From assembly GCA_023091665.1 (NCBI GenBank), contig JALJCQ010000039.1:124001-188000 (forward strand): a stretch of 64,000 bases of DNA, read 5' to 3'. This document shows positions 54,827-64,000 of the stretch, one piece after another; the stretch's first letter is position 1; each line of letters begins with the position of its first letter. This stretch comes from Pythium myriotylum. Its lineage: Eukaryota > Oomycota > Peronosporomycetes > Pythiales > Pythiaceae. Position numbers and translations under genes: made by a program. The notes under the pieces are model-generated. The model saw nothing but the letters and a program-made list of their open reading frames with translations. It was not told where the DNA came from and did not search any database.

Positions 54827-57800
54827 GATTTTCGACACAATCCGGGCGGTTCTGCACGCGTGGGATGCTGTGCAGGTTGAGTTGCGCGGTCGCTACTCGC
54901 TCTCGCGGCTACGAGAGGTGCTCGCGCATGCCAAGTCGCCCTCTCGACTCGTCAACACACTCATCCTCGTACTAACTCCGCTGCCACCGCTGATAACGAC
55001 ACTGGCAGTTGGCTCGCTGCCGCTGATTCCACACGAACGACCCGTAGGCGTCGCGATCTTCCATATCTTCTTCACCGGTTGGCTCGCGGCTTTCGTCATT
55101 GTCATCCAGATCCACCACAGCGCGCCGTCACTCCCTCTCTCCATATGGCAGCTTCTTGCGGCCTCAGTTGGCCCCGGTCTCGTGTCCATTGGTACCTCGT
55201 TCTTGATGTTCGCCTACATTGGCTTTCCGGCACCATTCACGGCCGAACTCAATTGTTTTCCGTGGGCATGCACAGTCGTGGGAACGATATTCTACATCTG
55301 GAAGGATGAGTTCCGAGCCGACCCTGCGGTCAAGGCTAGCGTGATGCGGTATCTCCAGGTGTTTGGCGTCCAGTGTGGAATTCTCCTCTCGTACGTCGGA
55401 TATAACATCTTCTTCACGCGTGCCAGCCCTGACCACAAGACATACGTATCCTTCGCACTGCCTGTCTTGAAGCTGGTTTTGAAAAACGTCGCGAGCCGCG
55501 GGGTCTACCACATGGAGGACCTCGCCCCGTCGATCATCGTCTTCAACGTTGATGCCTTCCATGGCATGTTCGTAGCGATGTCTATGCAGCAGACGGTCTC
55601 AAGCGGGACAATCACGTTCATTATGATCGTCGACATCTTCCAGTCGCTGATCGCACTGAGCGAAGTCGAGTCGATCGTGCGTCGCGCACGTCTGTGTGCA
55701 GCCGCTTGCCAACCAACCAAAGAAATGATCGCGTCATCCGTGACCATGCCGTCGTCAAGCCTCTCGGGGGCAATAAGGCTGAAACAGCGCATGCTCACGT
55801 TTAGCAGCTTTCAAAACAGCATCGTCGACTACGCTCTGAGGATACTGGATACGAACCCGCGCGTCGCTAATCATCCAGACTTGCGGTTATGCCGTCACTT
55901 GCGCGATCAAGTCAGGGGCTGCGCAGTGTTACCAGTGGAGCCGCCGCCGGCAGACAAGAGGGCCCAGCAAGACAATCCCAGCCACGAGCAAATGACAGAG
56001 ATTGAATCGAACCAGGTTGAGTGCATCGCCAGCGTCCTCAAGATGCTCCACATGATCGAGTTTTACGTGCTGATCGAGTTCGTCGAGGTGGTTGTGGCCG
56101 TCATCTACAGTAAGTTGAGGGCCGCACATAACCAAATGGGGCTCTCTTACATCTCCACTCACATATCGTAGCATTGTACATTTTAATCATGTCTTACATG
56201 CCGAACCGCCGCTACTACGCTAACTTGAAGAACTCAAGCGTCGCCGAAATTCAGGCCGCTGCTGCATGAACATCATGAACTGCTGGAACACTTCCCCTGG
56301 AACTTGCCCTCCGGCAAAGTTCCCTTGATTGGCTGGAGCAGCTTGCGGAGCCTGTGGGACTTCTCCTCCCTGATCTTGAGCGTCTTGATGCTGCATTGGC
56401 TCTGCTTGAGTTGAACGGGTTCTTGACACTGAACGAGCACGTTCAACTTCTTCAGGATCGTTCGATCTGCTTTGACGACGTGGACGTAGATTTGGTGACT
56501 CACGCTCGACTTCTCTAGCACGACGACTAGACATAAGTCGGACTTCTCAGCGTATACGATGTCACCGATGGATTACGAAGACGATGCTTACGCAATCCAA
56601 AAGCAATCAAGTTGAACCGAAACTTAGAAGATTCTACTGACGATTCGGTTTAGAAACAAAGATCTCGTCTAGATGTACTGTCGCGAAGTCTTCGGCCTTG
56701 TTCAGGAAGTTGAAAACGGCTTCGAGCTTCTTCTCGTGGTCCTTCTGAAGTTCGTCCGTGGCGAGAGCCGCACCGAGCTTGACGAACGCTTTGGTGACGC
56801 GCTTTGCCTTCTTGACGGCTTCTACTAGATCGTGCTTGCAGCGAAAGTACTTCTCAGCCGCGTTTGGATCCCCCTCAACGAGAAAGTTCTCCGTAACGTC
56901 GATGCGGCGAGGTACGCACGTCTCTAGCACCACGGGTCGAGATGGATCACCGAGGTTGAGGGACTTGTAGTTGTTGGCACGTCTCACACGACGAGCCTTC
57001 CCTTTCGCAGATGTTCGGGTCATCCAACGAAGGTTGGTACTACACAGAGCCGGGCGGAAACCAATACAGGTTCCACTTACGCTAACTTCTAGCTCAGGCA
57101 GACCGAGTAAGAGCACTGCTGATACGCCCGAATCTGTCCTCAACTCAGGTGAAGAGGATTTACGGTACGCAGGAGCACTCAGACTCACGGGACAGGGACT
57201 ACCACACCACTTGAACTTGGTCTTGACACTGCAGGTTCGCACCCACAGATCCTTGAGCCAGCGAAGAACTGCGAGACTTGATCACCAGTCTTGGCAGAGG
57301 ACTTGACCGACGAGCGCTACTATGTCACAGAAGTGGGGTACTGGGCTCCTGGTGACAAGTACGCGGGCTGGCTGGCTGGGTGGTTGGCTTGGTCTTGGAC
57401 GAGGCTAGTCGAGGCTAGTTGAGGCTAGTTGACTTGAGAGCAAGTTGAGAAGTGAGATTGATGTTAGAGTTTGTTTTCCTATCCTCTGTGTGGGCCTCTA
57501 GGGTGCTCTGTGCCTAGATGTCGTCTGTCCTAGATACCTTACTTTCAGTATCCAAAGTTAGCTATGTCAACTAATATGTAAGCCCTCCTACAATCTCTTG
57601 AATACAGTATGCATAGTCACTACGTCATCACCAATGTGTTGCAGCCGGGTCAGCATCACCCATTACTCTCGGGATGCTTTTACACCACCCAGTGCATAAT
57701 CCTTCCAGGACTAATCGTAGTAACTTAGTTCCAGTATAATATACTGAAACCAAATCAAGGTCGTTGCCTATCCCTTCTGACGCGAGCCATTCTTTTCTGG

Positions 57801-58018
57801 CTGCGTCACAGTTCCTCGCCGTACAGCTCTCTTTCGTCCTCGTTGGTCAGTGCCCATCATGATTTGCCTCCTCCACACTCTAGACATTGGCCACTGATGA
57901 GAGTGCGATTGACTCGTGTGCACTGTATGAAGGCAATGACTTCACGTTCCGTTTCGATTGGTTGCGTGGAAAGGCAACATGGAGTGGCGAGCCGATTGTA
58001 ACGTTTGTGGGCGGATGA
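54813..58018 (+). pseudogene. Multi-pass membrane protein TM4, cut from its promoter and broken in exon 2
   Basis: Exon 1 (54813-56109) is intact: MLQPLIF...WDAVQVELRGRYSL through MIEFYVLIEFVEVVVAV, with a normal GTAAGT donor. Exon 2 starts at 56172 (MSYMPNRRYYANLKNSSVAE) and is interrupted at about 56255 by gag-like retroelement sequence. The rest of exon 2 and intron 2 are lost, and the last exon reappears at 57933-58018 (GNDFTFRFDWLRG). Upstream, LINE D separates the ATG from the native promoter, though the target duplication preserves the start codon. Only a truncated protein of about 460 residues could be made, if a LINE-derived promoter is active. Confidence 0.85.
56255..57932 (-). mobile_element. 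Retroelement fragment with gag-like ORFs inside TM4
   Basis: Two minus-strand ORFs are visible. One is 57242-56634 (about 200 residues, basic, with AEKYFRCKHDLVEAVKKAKR). The other is 56534-56255, starting MSSRRAREVERESPNLRPRR, with an RS/Gln-rich stretch and FQQFMMFMQQ, typical of the start of an LTR-retrotransposon Gag. A minus-strand sequence ending GGCTGCAACA near 57640 could be the end of a 5' LTR, but this is unproven. The element is cut off at 56255 and no pol is present. No target duplication was found, consistent with later deletion of part of TM4. Confidence 0.6.
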
Positions 58019-58812
58019 CAAGCATCAAAACCGCAGCAACGAAGGGCCAATACTGTATATGGACAGTAGATCTTTCATCCTGCCGAGACATCCCGTGGCC
58101 AGCCTGATTCTTTTTACCATGCTCAATACAAGCTCCCCATCCTTTTCCTGTACAGCCGAGTTGCAGTTTTTCTGTGTTCACGCGCTGTGTGGCTGCCAAG
58201 AGCGTTGGAAGGCAAGGATCGAATTTTCCACACAAAGAAATTCCGCCAGGGCTGTGGGCTGGTAGTGTTATGGTTTGAACCCGCCAAATCCCAACTAGGC
58301 TAATTTGTTAAAACACAGTGAAGCGGCAAATGGTCACCCCTCTCAGATGTGAAACGACATCAATGCCCACACCAAGACTTCACACCAACCGCCGCACCTG
58401 CGTGGTCCATAACAATCTCTCAATATCGCCCATCCAACAACCCACAGTTAGTTTGCTCATTCAAACCGTCAGATGCCACCACCCAGTACTCCTGATCCAT
58501 TCATTGAATCATGCTCACAATGGGATACGCCAAAGCTGTCGCACCATGGGGACCCACGGCTAGAAGCTATATGGGAGATCTCTTCGTGTGAGCGACAGTG
58601 GAGGTTGTTCCCTCGATTGAAGCATCGACCCCGCGTGCACGACATCAGAGAGCATGAGCGCGTACGAGACGAGCGACCTCGACCGTCAGCGCCTTCGCGC
58701 GGTTGTGCACGGGGCGATGAGCACGACGCGCCTTCATCTCGTTGCCGTCGCCCGCGCCCTGCTCGCGTTGCTCACGACCGGCGTCTTCGTCGTGGTCTCC
58801 TTCGCGGTCGCG
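58019..58812. other. Intergenic, no convincing gene
   Basis: Short frames only. A GC-rich stretch encoding a hydrophobic run (58654-58810) precedes the USP-like pseudogene; it may be its decayed 5' part. Confidence 0.45.
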
Positions 58813-59235
58813 CTCGCGTTAATCCCGGCGCGGCGCTCACGTCGGCGCGCGGCATCATCCAGTCGCGGTCTCTGTGGCACCTGCGCGCGTGCCGCGTGCT
58901 CATCTCGACGGGCGGTCACGCTCTTGTCTGCTCTGCGAGCTCGAGCAGATCTTCATCATGTACCAGTTCGGTGAGAAGCCCGTGCTGGACGTCGACCGCG
59001 TGCGCCTCGCGCTCGGCGACTCGTTCCAGGTTAGCGTGATGAACGACGCGACCGAGACGCTCGAGGCCATTCTCGACGCTCTCCACTGGGACACGTTCAA
59101 CCGCATGCTCACGCTGCGTCGCGGGCAGCAGTTTCTGTCCAAGGACGAGCTCTCGCAGTCGACGGTGGAAGACGCGTCGGCGATCGTGTGCGTGCTGCAG
59201 TGTCTCGTGCACTTGCTTTTCCAGACGAACCTCAT

Positions 59236-59283
59236 TTTTTTTTTTTTGTATTCAAACGGCTAGACCGCCGATTAGCAGAAGAA
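59236..59283 (-). mobile_element. Tiny poly(A) retro-insertion with 14-bp target duplication
   Basis: A 48-bp insert sits between two copies of CAGACGAACCTCAT (59222-59235 and 59284-59297). Read on the minus strand it is about 35 nt of unique sequence (ending GGTCTAGCCGTTTGAATAC) followed by 13 A. It is the 3' tip of a poly(A)-tailed SINE or LINE, inserted after extreme 5' truncation. Confidence 0.85.
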
Positions 59284-59617
59284 CAGACGAACCTCATGGA
59301 ACTCAAGAGCTGCAGGCCGTGCGGCGAGACTAACGAGCCGCCCATGAAAACGGACTTTCTCAACCGCGTGTACGCTCAAGAGCTGCTCCAGTTTGCCAAG
59401 GGAAAATCGCTCGAGGATGTGCTGAGACTGGAAGCGCAAGGAGGATGCGTGGCGCCCGAGTATTCGCCTTCCTGTGAAGCGTGCAAGACCGGCAAGATGC
59501 AGCTGAATCGGTGGATCTGGATCCTCAAGCTGCCCACGGTTTTCGCGACCAGCATTGTTTGGGCGAGCGATAACGTGGGCAAGGCCGATGCCAAGGTCTC
59601 GCTCGAGCTACTCTCGA

Positions 59618-59680
59618 ACCAAAATGCGCGGGCCAAGAAGGGCTCTGAGGATCAGCCCTTCTTGGCCCACGCATTTTGGT
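59618..59680. repeat. 27-bp quasi-palindrome in the USP pseudogene
   Basis: The sequence 59618-59644 and 59654-59680 are reverse complements with one mismatch (AAAATGCG, then GGCCAAGAAGGGCT) around a 9-nt loop. The reading frame changes across it. Template switching during replication is the likely cause. Confidence 0.88.
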
Positions 59681-59800
59681 TCCCGGGTGGACCAGTCGTC
59701 ACACGGCTCGACCGAATACGTGTTCCGAGGCTTGGTCTGCTACTACGGACGCCACAACGTCGGCTTCTTCAAGAGCCGAACGGCGTCTATGTATAGAGTG

Positions 59801-60485
59801 ACGAGGAGGAGGAGGATCCATGTCGGCAGCACCATTGCACGAGTAGTTCCATGGTTGAACGTCTTGGGGAAATTTGGTCACTACGGATTCGTCATTCAAA
59901 CAATTGACAGGCTAAGTAATCCCCCGAACATATATACTTTCTTTGTCAGGTTCACAAAACGAAAAACTGCACACCGATCGTACACACACTCAAAATACCA
60001 GCTAGCAAAACCAACCACAATGATTTGCAACCCATTGAAACCTAGAAACTGATACCCCTTCCTAAAAAACACTACTCAACAACAAATTACCCTCTCAACT
60101 ACATAGCAGTACAGTAGATTGCATTAGACGATGTCGCAAAATGCGTAGCCAACATTTGATAAAACCTCTCTGTAGATAGAGTATCGTCAACGGCACAGCC
60201 ACCACCCCACAAGCTCGGATAAAATTCAACAGGTACATGACCTTTTAGAAGCTATATATACCCCCAAATACTTATTAAACCTACCTGCATTGAAAAGTAT
60301 ACCGCCACAAAATATGGATAGGTTTAAAAGCAAGAGTGATTGCGACATAATAAGTAGAAGACTCACCAAACGTAAAAACGCATAGCAATGACAAACATTC
60401 ATTTAAGTGTGCTTGGGCTTTCATATTTCATATTCTATGAAACACTACCAGTAAAAAGAAACCTTTCTTTTGTCGTGCCGATCAA
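59801..60485. other. AT-rich intergenic DNA
   Basis: Clearly richer in A and T than its neighbours, with no ORF of interest. No repeat or RNA gene was recognised. Confidence 0.55.
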
Positions 60486-60489
60486 GTTG

Positions 60490-60956
60490 CTGACAAGGAA
60501 GCTCGCGCACTCGATTTGACTATTCTGGCACGCTTTGTCCATCGCTTGCTCGCCGTACTGAGAAGTAGTCAAGTAAGATCAGGATCTCTCCGCCATCGAA
60601 CCGGTCAAGAGCTTACTGCGACGACGTTTGCGCCGGCCTCCACAAGCAAATACAGGACTTCGACGGACCCACCAGCCGCTGCGGCAACGAGAGGAGGCAG
60701 CGACTACGAAGAGACAGGAAATTGAAGTTGGTACGTGGTGAAAAACAAAAGTGGGGACACTCTCCACAACCGGCCGCTCATGGTAATTGACATTGACGCC
60801 ACTAGAAATCAATACCGCCACTTCTTCGACCTTCCCTTCTTCGCACAGACGCGTGAAATCCTCATGACGGTCGGACATCTCCTCCAGGCGTAGAATTCGG
60901 AAATGAGTTGTGCGGCGGATTTCGCTGGGTGATGATCCATCTGATATATCTCGCAA
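60490..60956 (-). pseudogene. Duplicate of the 5' part of the ankyrin gene
   Basis: Nearly identical to 38565-39030: exon 1 (MSDRHEDFTRLCEEGKVEEV), its GT donor, exon 2 and the start of exon 3 are all present. Exons 4-6 are absent because homology ends at about 60490. Upstream homology continues into the TM-like fragment at 61045, as in the parent locus. It is a truncated gene copy; a short ankyrin peptide could still be made. Confidence 0.85.
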
Positions 60957-61044
60957 ACTGGAATTAACGATTCGTGATCAGAACGCTTTACACAGGAGAT
61001 TTTATCGAGTTTTTCTCTTGCATCATCAATATCATGAGATAGAA

Positions 61045-61375
61045 TTATCGTACCGGCCTGATCAGCCACTGGGAGCGGAACGTGAAAGAAGACGCGCGAG
61101 TAGCACCCTCGTAGCTCAATCTGGACAGCCTATCATCCGTGGAGAATCTGGTGGGCGGTGTCCATGAGTGGAGTCGAGGTGAAAGCCACAGGAGGGTAGG
61201 CCAAACCGAGTGGAGTGACCAGAGTTGAGGAAAGCGTGTTTATCATTAGACAACTCGACGAAAATTAGCTTCACTGCGCGTCGACGCTGGTGAAGAGGCC
61301 AATAGGAGAAAAGTTGCTCAAGATACATAAAGGGGCTTTCGAACTTAGGATTCAAGGAGCTCAACTCAAGCATGA
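61045..61375 (-). pseudogene. Collapsed duplicate of TM3
   Basis: On the minus strand a TM3-like 5' flank and start (MDTAHQILHG, ATG at 61165) continue with two stop codons and AVQIELRGCYSRVF. This joins directly to the last-exon sequence FTFRSQWLIRPVR and a stop at 61045. About 1.6 kb of coding and intron sequence is deleted. The homology with the TM3 upstream region extends to about 61375. Confidence 0.88.
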
Positions 61376-61385
61376 TGATGATGAA

Positions 61386-61493
61386 GGTGAAGTCTATTGA
61401 GCGCAATAAATCCTAATAGCCCTCAACTCAAGCAGTTACTATTAATAGTCAACAACGTAATCGTCAACCTAGTTGAACTCAATAGACTTCATC
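61386..61493. repeat. 108-bp element with inverted LINE-like ends
   Basis: Ends GGTGAAGTCTATTGAGCGC and CTCAATAGACTTCATC are inverted. Outside each end lies a TCA-type simple repeat (ATGATGATGA on the left; TCATCATCATCGTCGTCG on the right), as expected if both ends were retroelement 3' ends with simple tails. It is related to the elements at 26452 and 27022. Confidence 0.7.
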
Positions 61494-61500
61494 ATCATCA

Positions 61501-61531
<31 letters not shown>

Positions 61532-61532
61532 C
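61490..61532. repeat. Trinucleotide microsatellite (TCA)n(TCG)n
   Basis: Four TCA followed by about nine TCG units, located between the 108-bp element and a LINE 3'-end-like sequence. It may be the simple-repeat tail of one or both. Confidence 0.9.
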
Positions 61533-61540
61533 ATTCCCAT

Positions 61541-62110
61541 GAGGTCTGCTGGTTTACTCGAGTAGAAACATATTGTTTCCGTCCTTCATCGAGAAACGAG
61601 CGTGGGGCAAATGAGCAGTCCATTCACAGATTATGCCGGACTCGGAGAGTCGGAGCGAGAGGAATCTCCCGGTGAGTCGAGCGAAGGCTCGTAGAGGCCA
61701 GCCCAGGGATGTGGAGGGTGGGTTTTCAGCGAGCGCGACCGAGCCTGGAGGTGAAGCTGGCAGATGAGCGAGGAGCTTCAGCTCGTTGGATGTCGGCGCT
61801 GCTTGGCAAAACCGCGAATGAAGCTGCCCAATCTAACTACTCCTACGTGAGGGAAAACCTTATCCGGCTGGGAGCCGGCAGGATGAAAACCTCACACATA
61901 CGTCGAGATCTTGTCGGCGGCCATGAATAGCCGCGTCGAGCAGCTATTCTTGGAGTTGGGGAGGAAGCAGCTGAGATGGTGCCGGAGGAGATCGTGTAGC
62001 CGTTGGCGGAGTCGTTTCTCTCATAGCCCGGAAACCACCATTTCCGCGTTCGCTGCGCTTCCTCGGAAACCAACACTGTTAATAGTCGCTGATATATTGT
62101 CCACATGATT
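61541..62110. mobile_element. Retroelement remnant with a LINE-like 3' end
   Basis: ATGAGGTCTGCTGGTTTACT followed by CGAGTAGAAAC resembles the reversed 3' ends of LINEs B and D (TGAGGTCTATTGGTTTACT...CTAGAAACC). Compared with the parent locus near 41150, this block is extra sequence. Broken plus-strand frames such as MSSPFTDYAGLGESEREESP and ARWMSALLGKTANEAAQSNY look like remnants of a coding region of unknown type. Confidence 0.45.
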
Positions 62111-62156
62111 TGCTTTGGTCACACACAGTCTGTTTGGATAGCCGTGGTGCCGCCGT

Positions 62157-62387
62157 TCAAGACCTCTGAGGACCATTTTCCAGTCTGCACTTGTCAGATG
62201 CCCTTCTTGCATCTGTGAACTTGTTTGAATTGCCCGGCAAGATGCGGTAAGATCGTTGGTTTACTCGCTTCGAGTCGGTAGCTGTCAATATCTCTTCCAA
62301 GAGCTGTTGTGGGCATGGCATCCTCGTATCGGATTGCTCAACAGATAGACTCGAACATCCGAGTGTATTTCCTAATGGTATCGTCAA
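62157..62387 (-). pseudogene. Decayed copy of the 41.2-41.5 kb exon-like sequence
   Basis: Related to 41159-41479 (LTATDSKRVNQRS against EVATDLKRVKQEIS) with gaps. It marks the far end of the duplicated block. Function unknown. Confidence 0.4.
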
Positions 62388-62552
62388 GACCCGAAAAAAA
62401 TACGACAGAACCGATAAGAAGTGTTACGTAGGTACCAGTTGTCATATATCCTTAGGCTATCAAGTGGGCGAGTGTGCAAAAGTGTTTTCTCGGCTCAAGA
62501 TATTGCCCGACCAATGGTGTGGTGACATTTCTAACCCCCAGTCGCGCCTCAG

Positions 62553-62760
62553 TCAGATCCTCGTCCAAAATTTTGTCATCAAGTGTGCAAAGCTAGTTTC
62601 GTTCGTGCTGAGTTCTCGGAGCACGCGGTGCATGTTGGCTGTGTACTTGACGGCACCTTTCATTTTCATGGTAAGACGTCCGAGCAGTGCACTCTCTGAG
62701 AAACGATCGTTGAAAGAATCGCCTGGTCCCGTGACCTTCAACTGTAGCATGGGCGAGCTG
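62553..62760 (-). CDS. Possible exon of an unknown gene
   Basis: The frame SSPMLQLKVTGPGDSFNDRF through TSFAHLMTKFWTRI has protein-like composition, ending in a TGA before 62553. It lies divergent to the coiled-coil gene 2. Splice sites and partner exons were not identified, so it may be chance or a remnant. Confidence 0.3.
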
Positions 62761-62813
62761 AGTGTGTTTCTTCCAATTCGAAGATCTGCAGCCTCTTCGA
62801 CAAGTCGCGAGCG

Positions 62814-63392
62814 ATGACGAAAACGTATACTGGTGATGTCCTGTTTCAACTCCACAACGAGCCCTTTTCATGTCGATTCGAAGTCGCGATGGTGAATGAC
62901 GACGCCTTTTCAATCTGGATCGAGGATCGTGTGTCCAAGAAGCAGTGGTAGGAAGAATATTTATGGTTGAGTACGAACTCTTCTTTCACACAGGGCTTTG
63001 TCTTAGGAAAAGTAACCCATTGACTCGAGCCATGTTCGTTAACGTGGCGAATGCCATCCCGGGGACTTCCATGCAGCTCTACACTGAGGTGAGTCAGCCT
63101 CGTCCAAACAGGGAGAATGCTAAACACTGACGATGATTGGTAATAGCTGTTCGCCAGATGCCTGCAAACCGCGGATAGGAAGTACTCCCACGAGCTTGTA
63201 GCTTCAGATACCAGACGCGTGCTAACACTCAAGCTTCCACTCGCACTCGGTGTCCGTGAAGTCACAGTGACATACAAATTCACATTGCATGAGGTTGCGT
63301 TGGAGCGGATTGATCTGCTCGCAGCTCGTATGCGGGATGTCGAGAAGAAACTTGCTGCTATCGAGTCGCAGCCGCATCGGAAGCAGATATGA
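62814..63392 (+). CDS. Small coiled-coil protein, family member 2 (three exons)
   Basis: Exons at 62814-62947, 63007-63088 and 63147-63392 (introns 59 and 58 bp) join to 153 residues. Exon 1 (134 bp) and exon 2 (82 bp) have exactly the lengths and phases of the gene at 33767. Shared positions include MTKTYTGD / MAKTFSGD, FSIWIEDRVSKKQW / LAIWLEDRKSKKQW, LFARCL, and FTLHEVALERIDLL / FALQEVPLERVDLL. The coiled-coil tail is shorter (ARMRDVEKKLAAIE). The function is unknown. It converges on TM5, and member 1 lies beside TM1, so the two families are linked. Confidence 0.8.
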
Positions 63393-63516
63393 CAAAGTAA
63401 CTGGTGATAAATCTGTTGGCTGATAATGAAGAGGGTTGAGTGAACCGTTTGGCGATCTTGCATCGCCAATGTCATCACAGTTTGGAACTGCACTTTCATC
63501 TAGGCGACATCGCTTT
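63393..63516. other. Short convergent intergenic region
   Basis: About 120 bp between the stop codons of the coiled-coil gene 2 and TM5; it presumably holds both polyadenylation regions. Nothing else was seen. Confidence 0.5.
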
Positions 63517-64000
63517 TCATTCGATCACAGCCACAATTATCCGTTGCCCCGATGAAAAGTGGGAGATTTCAGCGTCTAAAGCGGAATCTGGACACTTCGC
63601 ATAGCTGGTCGACGCAACCATTCAAATCGGAACGTAAAGTCGTAGCCTACTTGGTCAAGAGTCAAGTTAGGTCATTACGGGCACCTCTTGATCGCGAGAC
63701 GAATCACTGACCGAAATGTTGAAAGTTGAGCTGCACAACGAAGAAGACCCACAGAACCAAGCTCAAGTGCGTCGTTCTCCAGTTCTTGCGCAACACGAAC
63801 GCGAGTTGCTGGATAGTCGAGAGATGCTGCAGCTTGCGGTCGACGACCACACAGAAGATAACAAACGAGACCAGTTCCAGTGCTGCGTAGAGCGCCAGGT
63901 TGTTTACCGTGCTCTGCAGGTCCTGGTCGCTTATGTCCTTCAGGTTCGTGTAGTACTTGCGGTTCGTCATGTGAGACATTGCTAGAAGATACAATGCTGA
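63517..64000 (-). CDS. Multi-pass membrane protein TM5, 3' part (runs off the window)
   Basis: Exon 2 is 63996-63712 (285 bp, the family length) and exon 3 is 63647-63517, separated by a 64-bp intron. The window edge falls inside intron 1, whose CAG acceptor is at 63997-63999. Exon 2 encodes MSHMTNRKYYTNLKDISD and two hydrophobic segments (LYAALELVSFVIFCVVV and SLVLWVFFVVQLNF). Exon 3 begins with the signature GYDFTFRFEWL and has a longer C-terminal tail than other members. The N-terminal part must lie to the right. Confidence 0.82.

Larger units (their letters stand above)
58813..59800 (+). pseudogene. USP-type (C19, USP53/54-like) ubiquitin hydrolase pseudogene
   Basis: The fragments align in order with the USP53/54 type of C19 proteins. 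RVNPGAALTSARGIIQSRSL and WHL lie at 58813-58915, where the catalytic Cys box would be, and no clear Cys is left. CLLCELEQIFIMYQFGEKPV, LDVDRVRLALGD and SVMNDATETLEAILDAL follow at 58916-59235. Then come CRPCGETNEPP and VFATSIVWASDN (59298-59610), and finally EYVFRGLVCYYGRHNVGFFKSR (59700-59775), the His box region. Three frame changes separate them: near 58915, a 62-bp gain at 59236-59297, and a quasi-palindrome at 59618-59680. It is therefore dead; even the parent may have been a catalytically inactive USP. Confidence 0.75.

Noticed and set aside
57640..57932. A 5' LTR for the gag-like fragment
   Set aside because: Only a plausible CA-ending sequence is present; with no second LTR or primer site that could be confirmed, it was not listed as a feature.
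58473..59039. A 188-codon ORF and a 106-codon hydrophobic ORF as separate genes
   Set aside because: Their readable parts overlap the USP-like fragments in competing frames; the USP similarity explains the region better.
59236..59283. Minus-strand GGTCTAGCCGTTTGAATAC considered as part of a tRNA gene
   Set aside because: Only one T-loop-like half is present, with no acceptor or anticodon arms; the poly(A) and target duplication show a retro-insertion.
1..64000. A bacterial accessory or defence system
   Set aside because: Spliceosomal introns, SF3A2, LINEs and Ty3 elements show eukaryotic nuclear DNA.

Overview
The window looks like nuclear DNA of an oomycete (Phytophthora, Pythium or a relative). 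The evidence is short spliceosomal introns of about 50-70 bp, a secreted PL3-type pectate lyase, an SF3A2 splicing-factor gene, and a heavy load of LINE and Ty3/gypsy retroelements. The genus assignment is inference. No complete rRNA, tRNA or CRISPR feature was recognised.

Positions 1-5.8 kb hold a broken Ty3/gypsy pol that enters from the left edge and abuts the 5' half of a LINE (copy A, minus strand). Positions 5.87-28.6 kb form one inverted duplication of a pectate lyase gene. The left gene (plus strand) starts at 6257 and is cut into three pieces by two 9-10 kb LINEs: copy B (6697-15838, minus, 16-bp target duplication) and copy C (16048-25941, plus, 15-bp target duplication). The right gene (27380-28243, minus) is intact. 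The arms meet around a 377-bp spacer at about 26.6-27.0 kb. A third, deleted pectate lyase fragment lies at 31.27-31.5 kb, just beyond an inverted-repeat element (29.27-31.18 kb) that carries a 244-residue single-pass membrane protein.

Positions 32.1-45.1 kb are gene-bearing: SF3A2 with an N-terminal ubiquitin-like extension, a three-exon coiled-coil gene, and a cluster of three-exon multi-pass membrane genes (called TM1, TM3, TM2 by position) with an ankyrin gene between them. Positions 45.1-54.8 kb are LINE copy D, inserted exactly at the start codon of a fourth membrane gene (TM4). TM4 is also broken downstream by a gag-like retroelement fragment. Positions 58-64 kb hold a USP-like pseudogene, a degraded duplicate of the ankyrin/TM3 block, a second coiled-coil gene, and the 3' part of a fifth membrane gene (TM5) running off the right edge.

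The four LINE copies share one architecture. ORF1 has a conserved N-terminal region, a CCHC knuckle and, in B, C and D, a domain with OTU-type cysteine protease signatures. ORF2 has AP endonuclease, reverse transcriptase, a C-terminal zinc finger and RNase H. Where both ends are present they have 15-16 bp target duplications, a conserved 3' terminus and simple-sequence tails instead of poly(A). Copy C is the least damaged. The host genes show how these elements reshape a locus: exon interruption, separation of a gene from its promoter, and ectopic inverted duplication.
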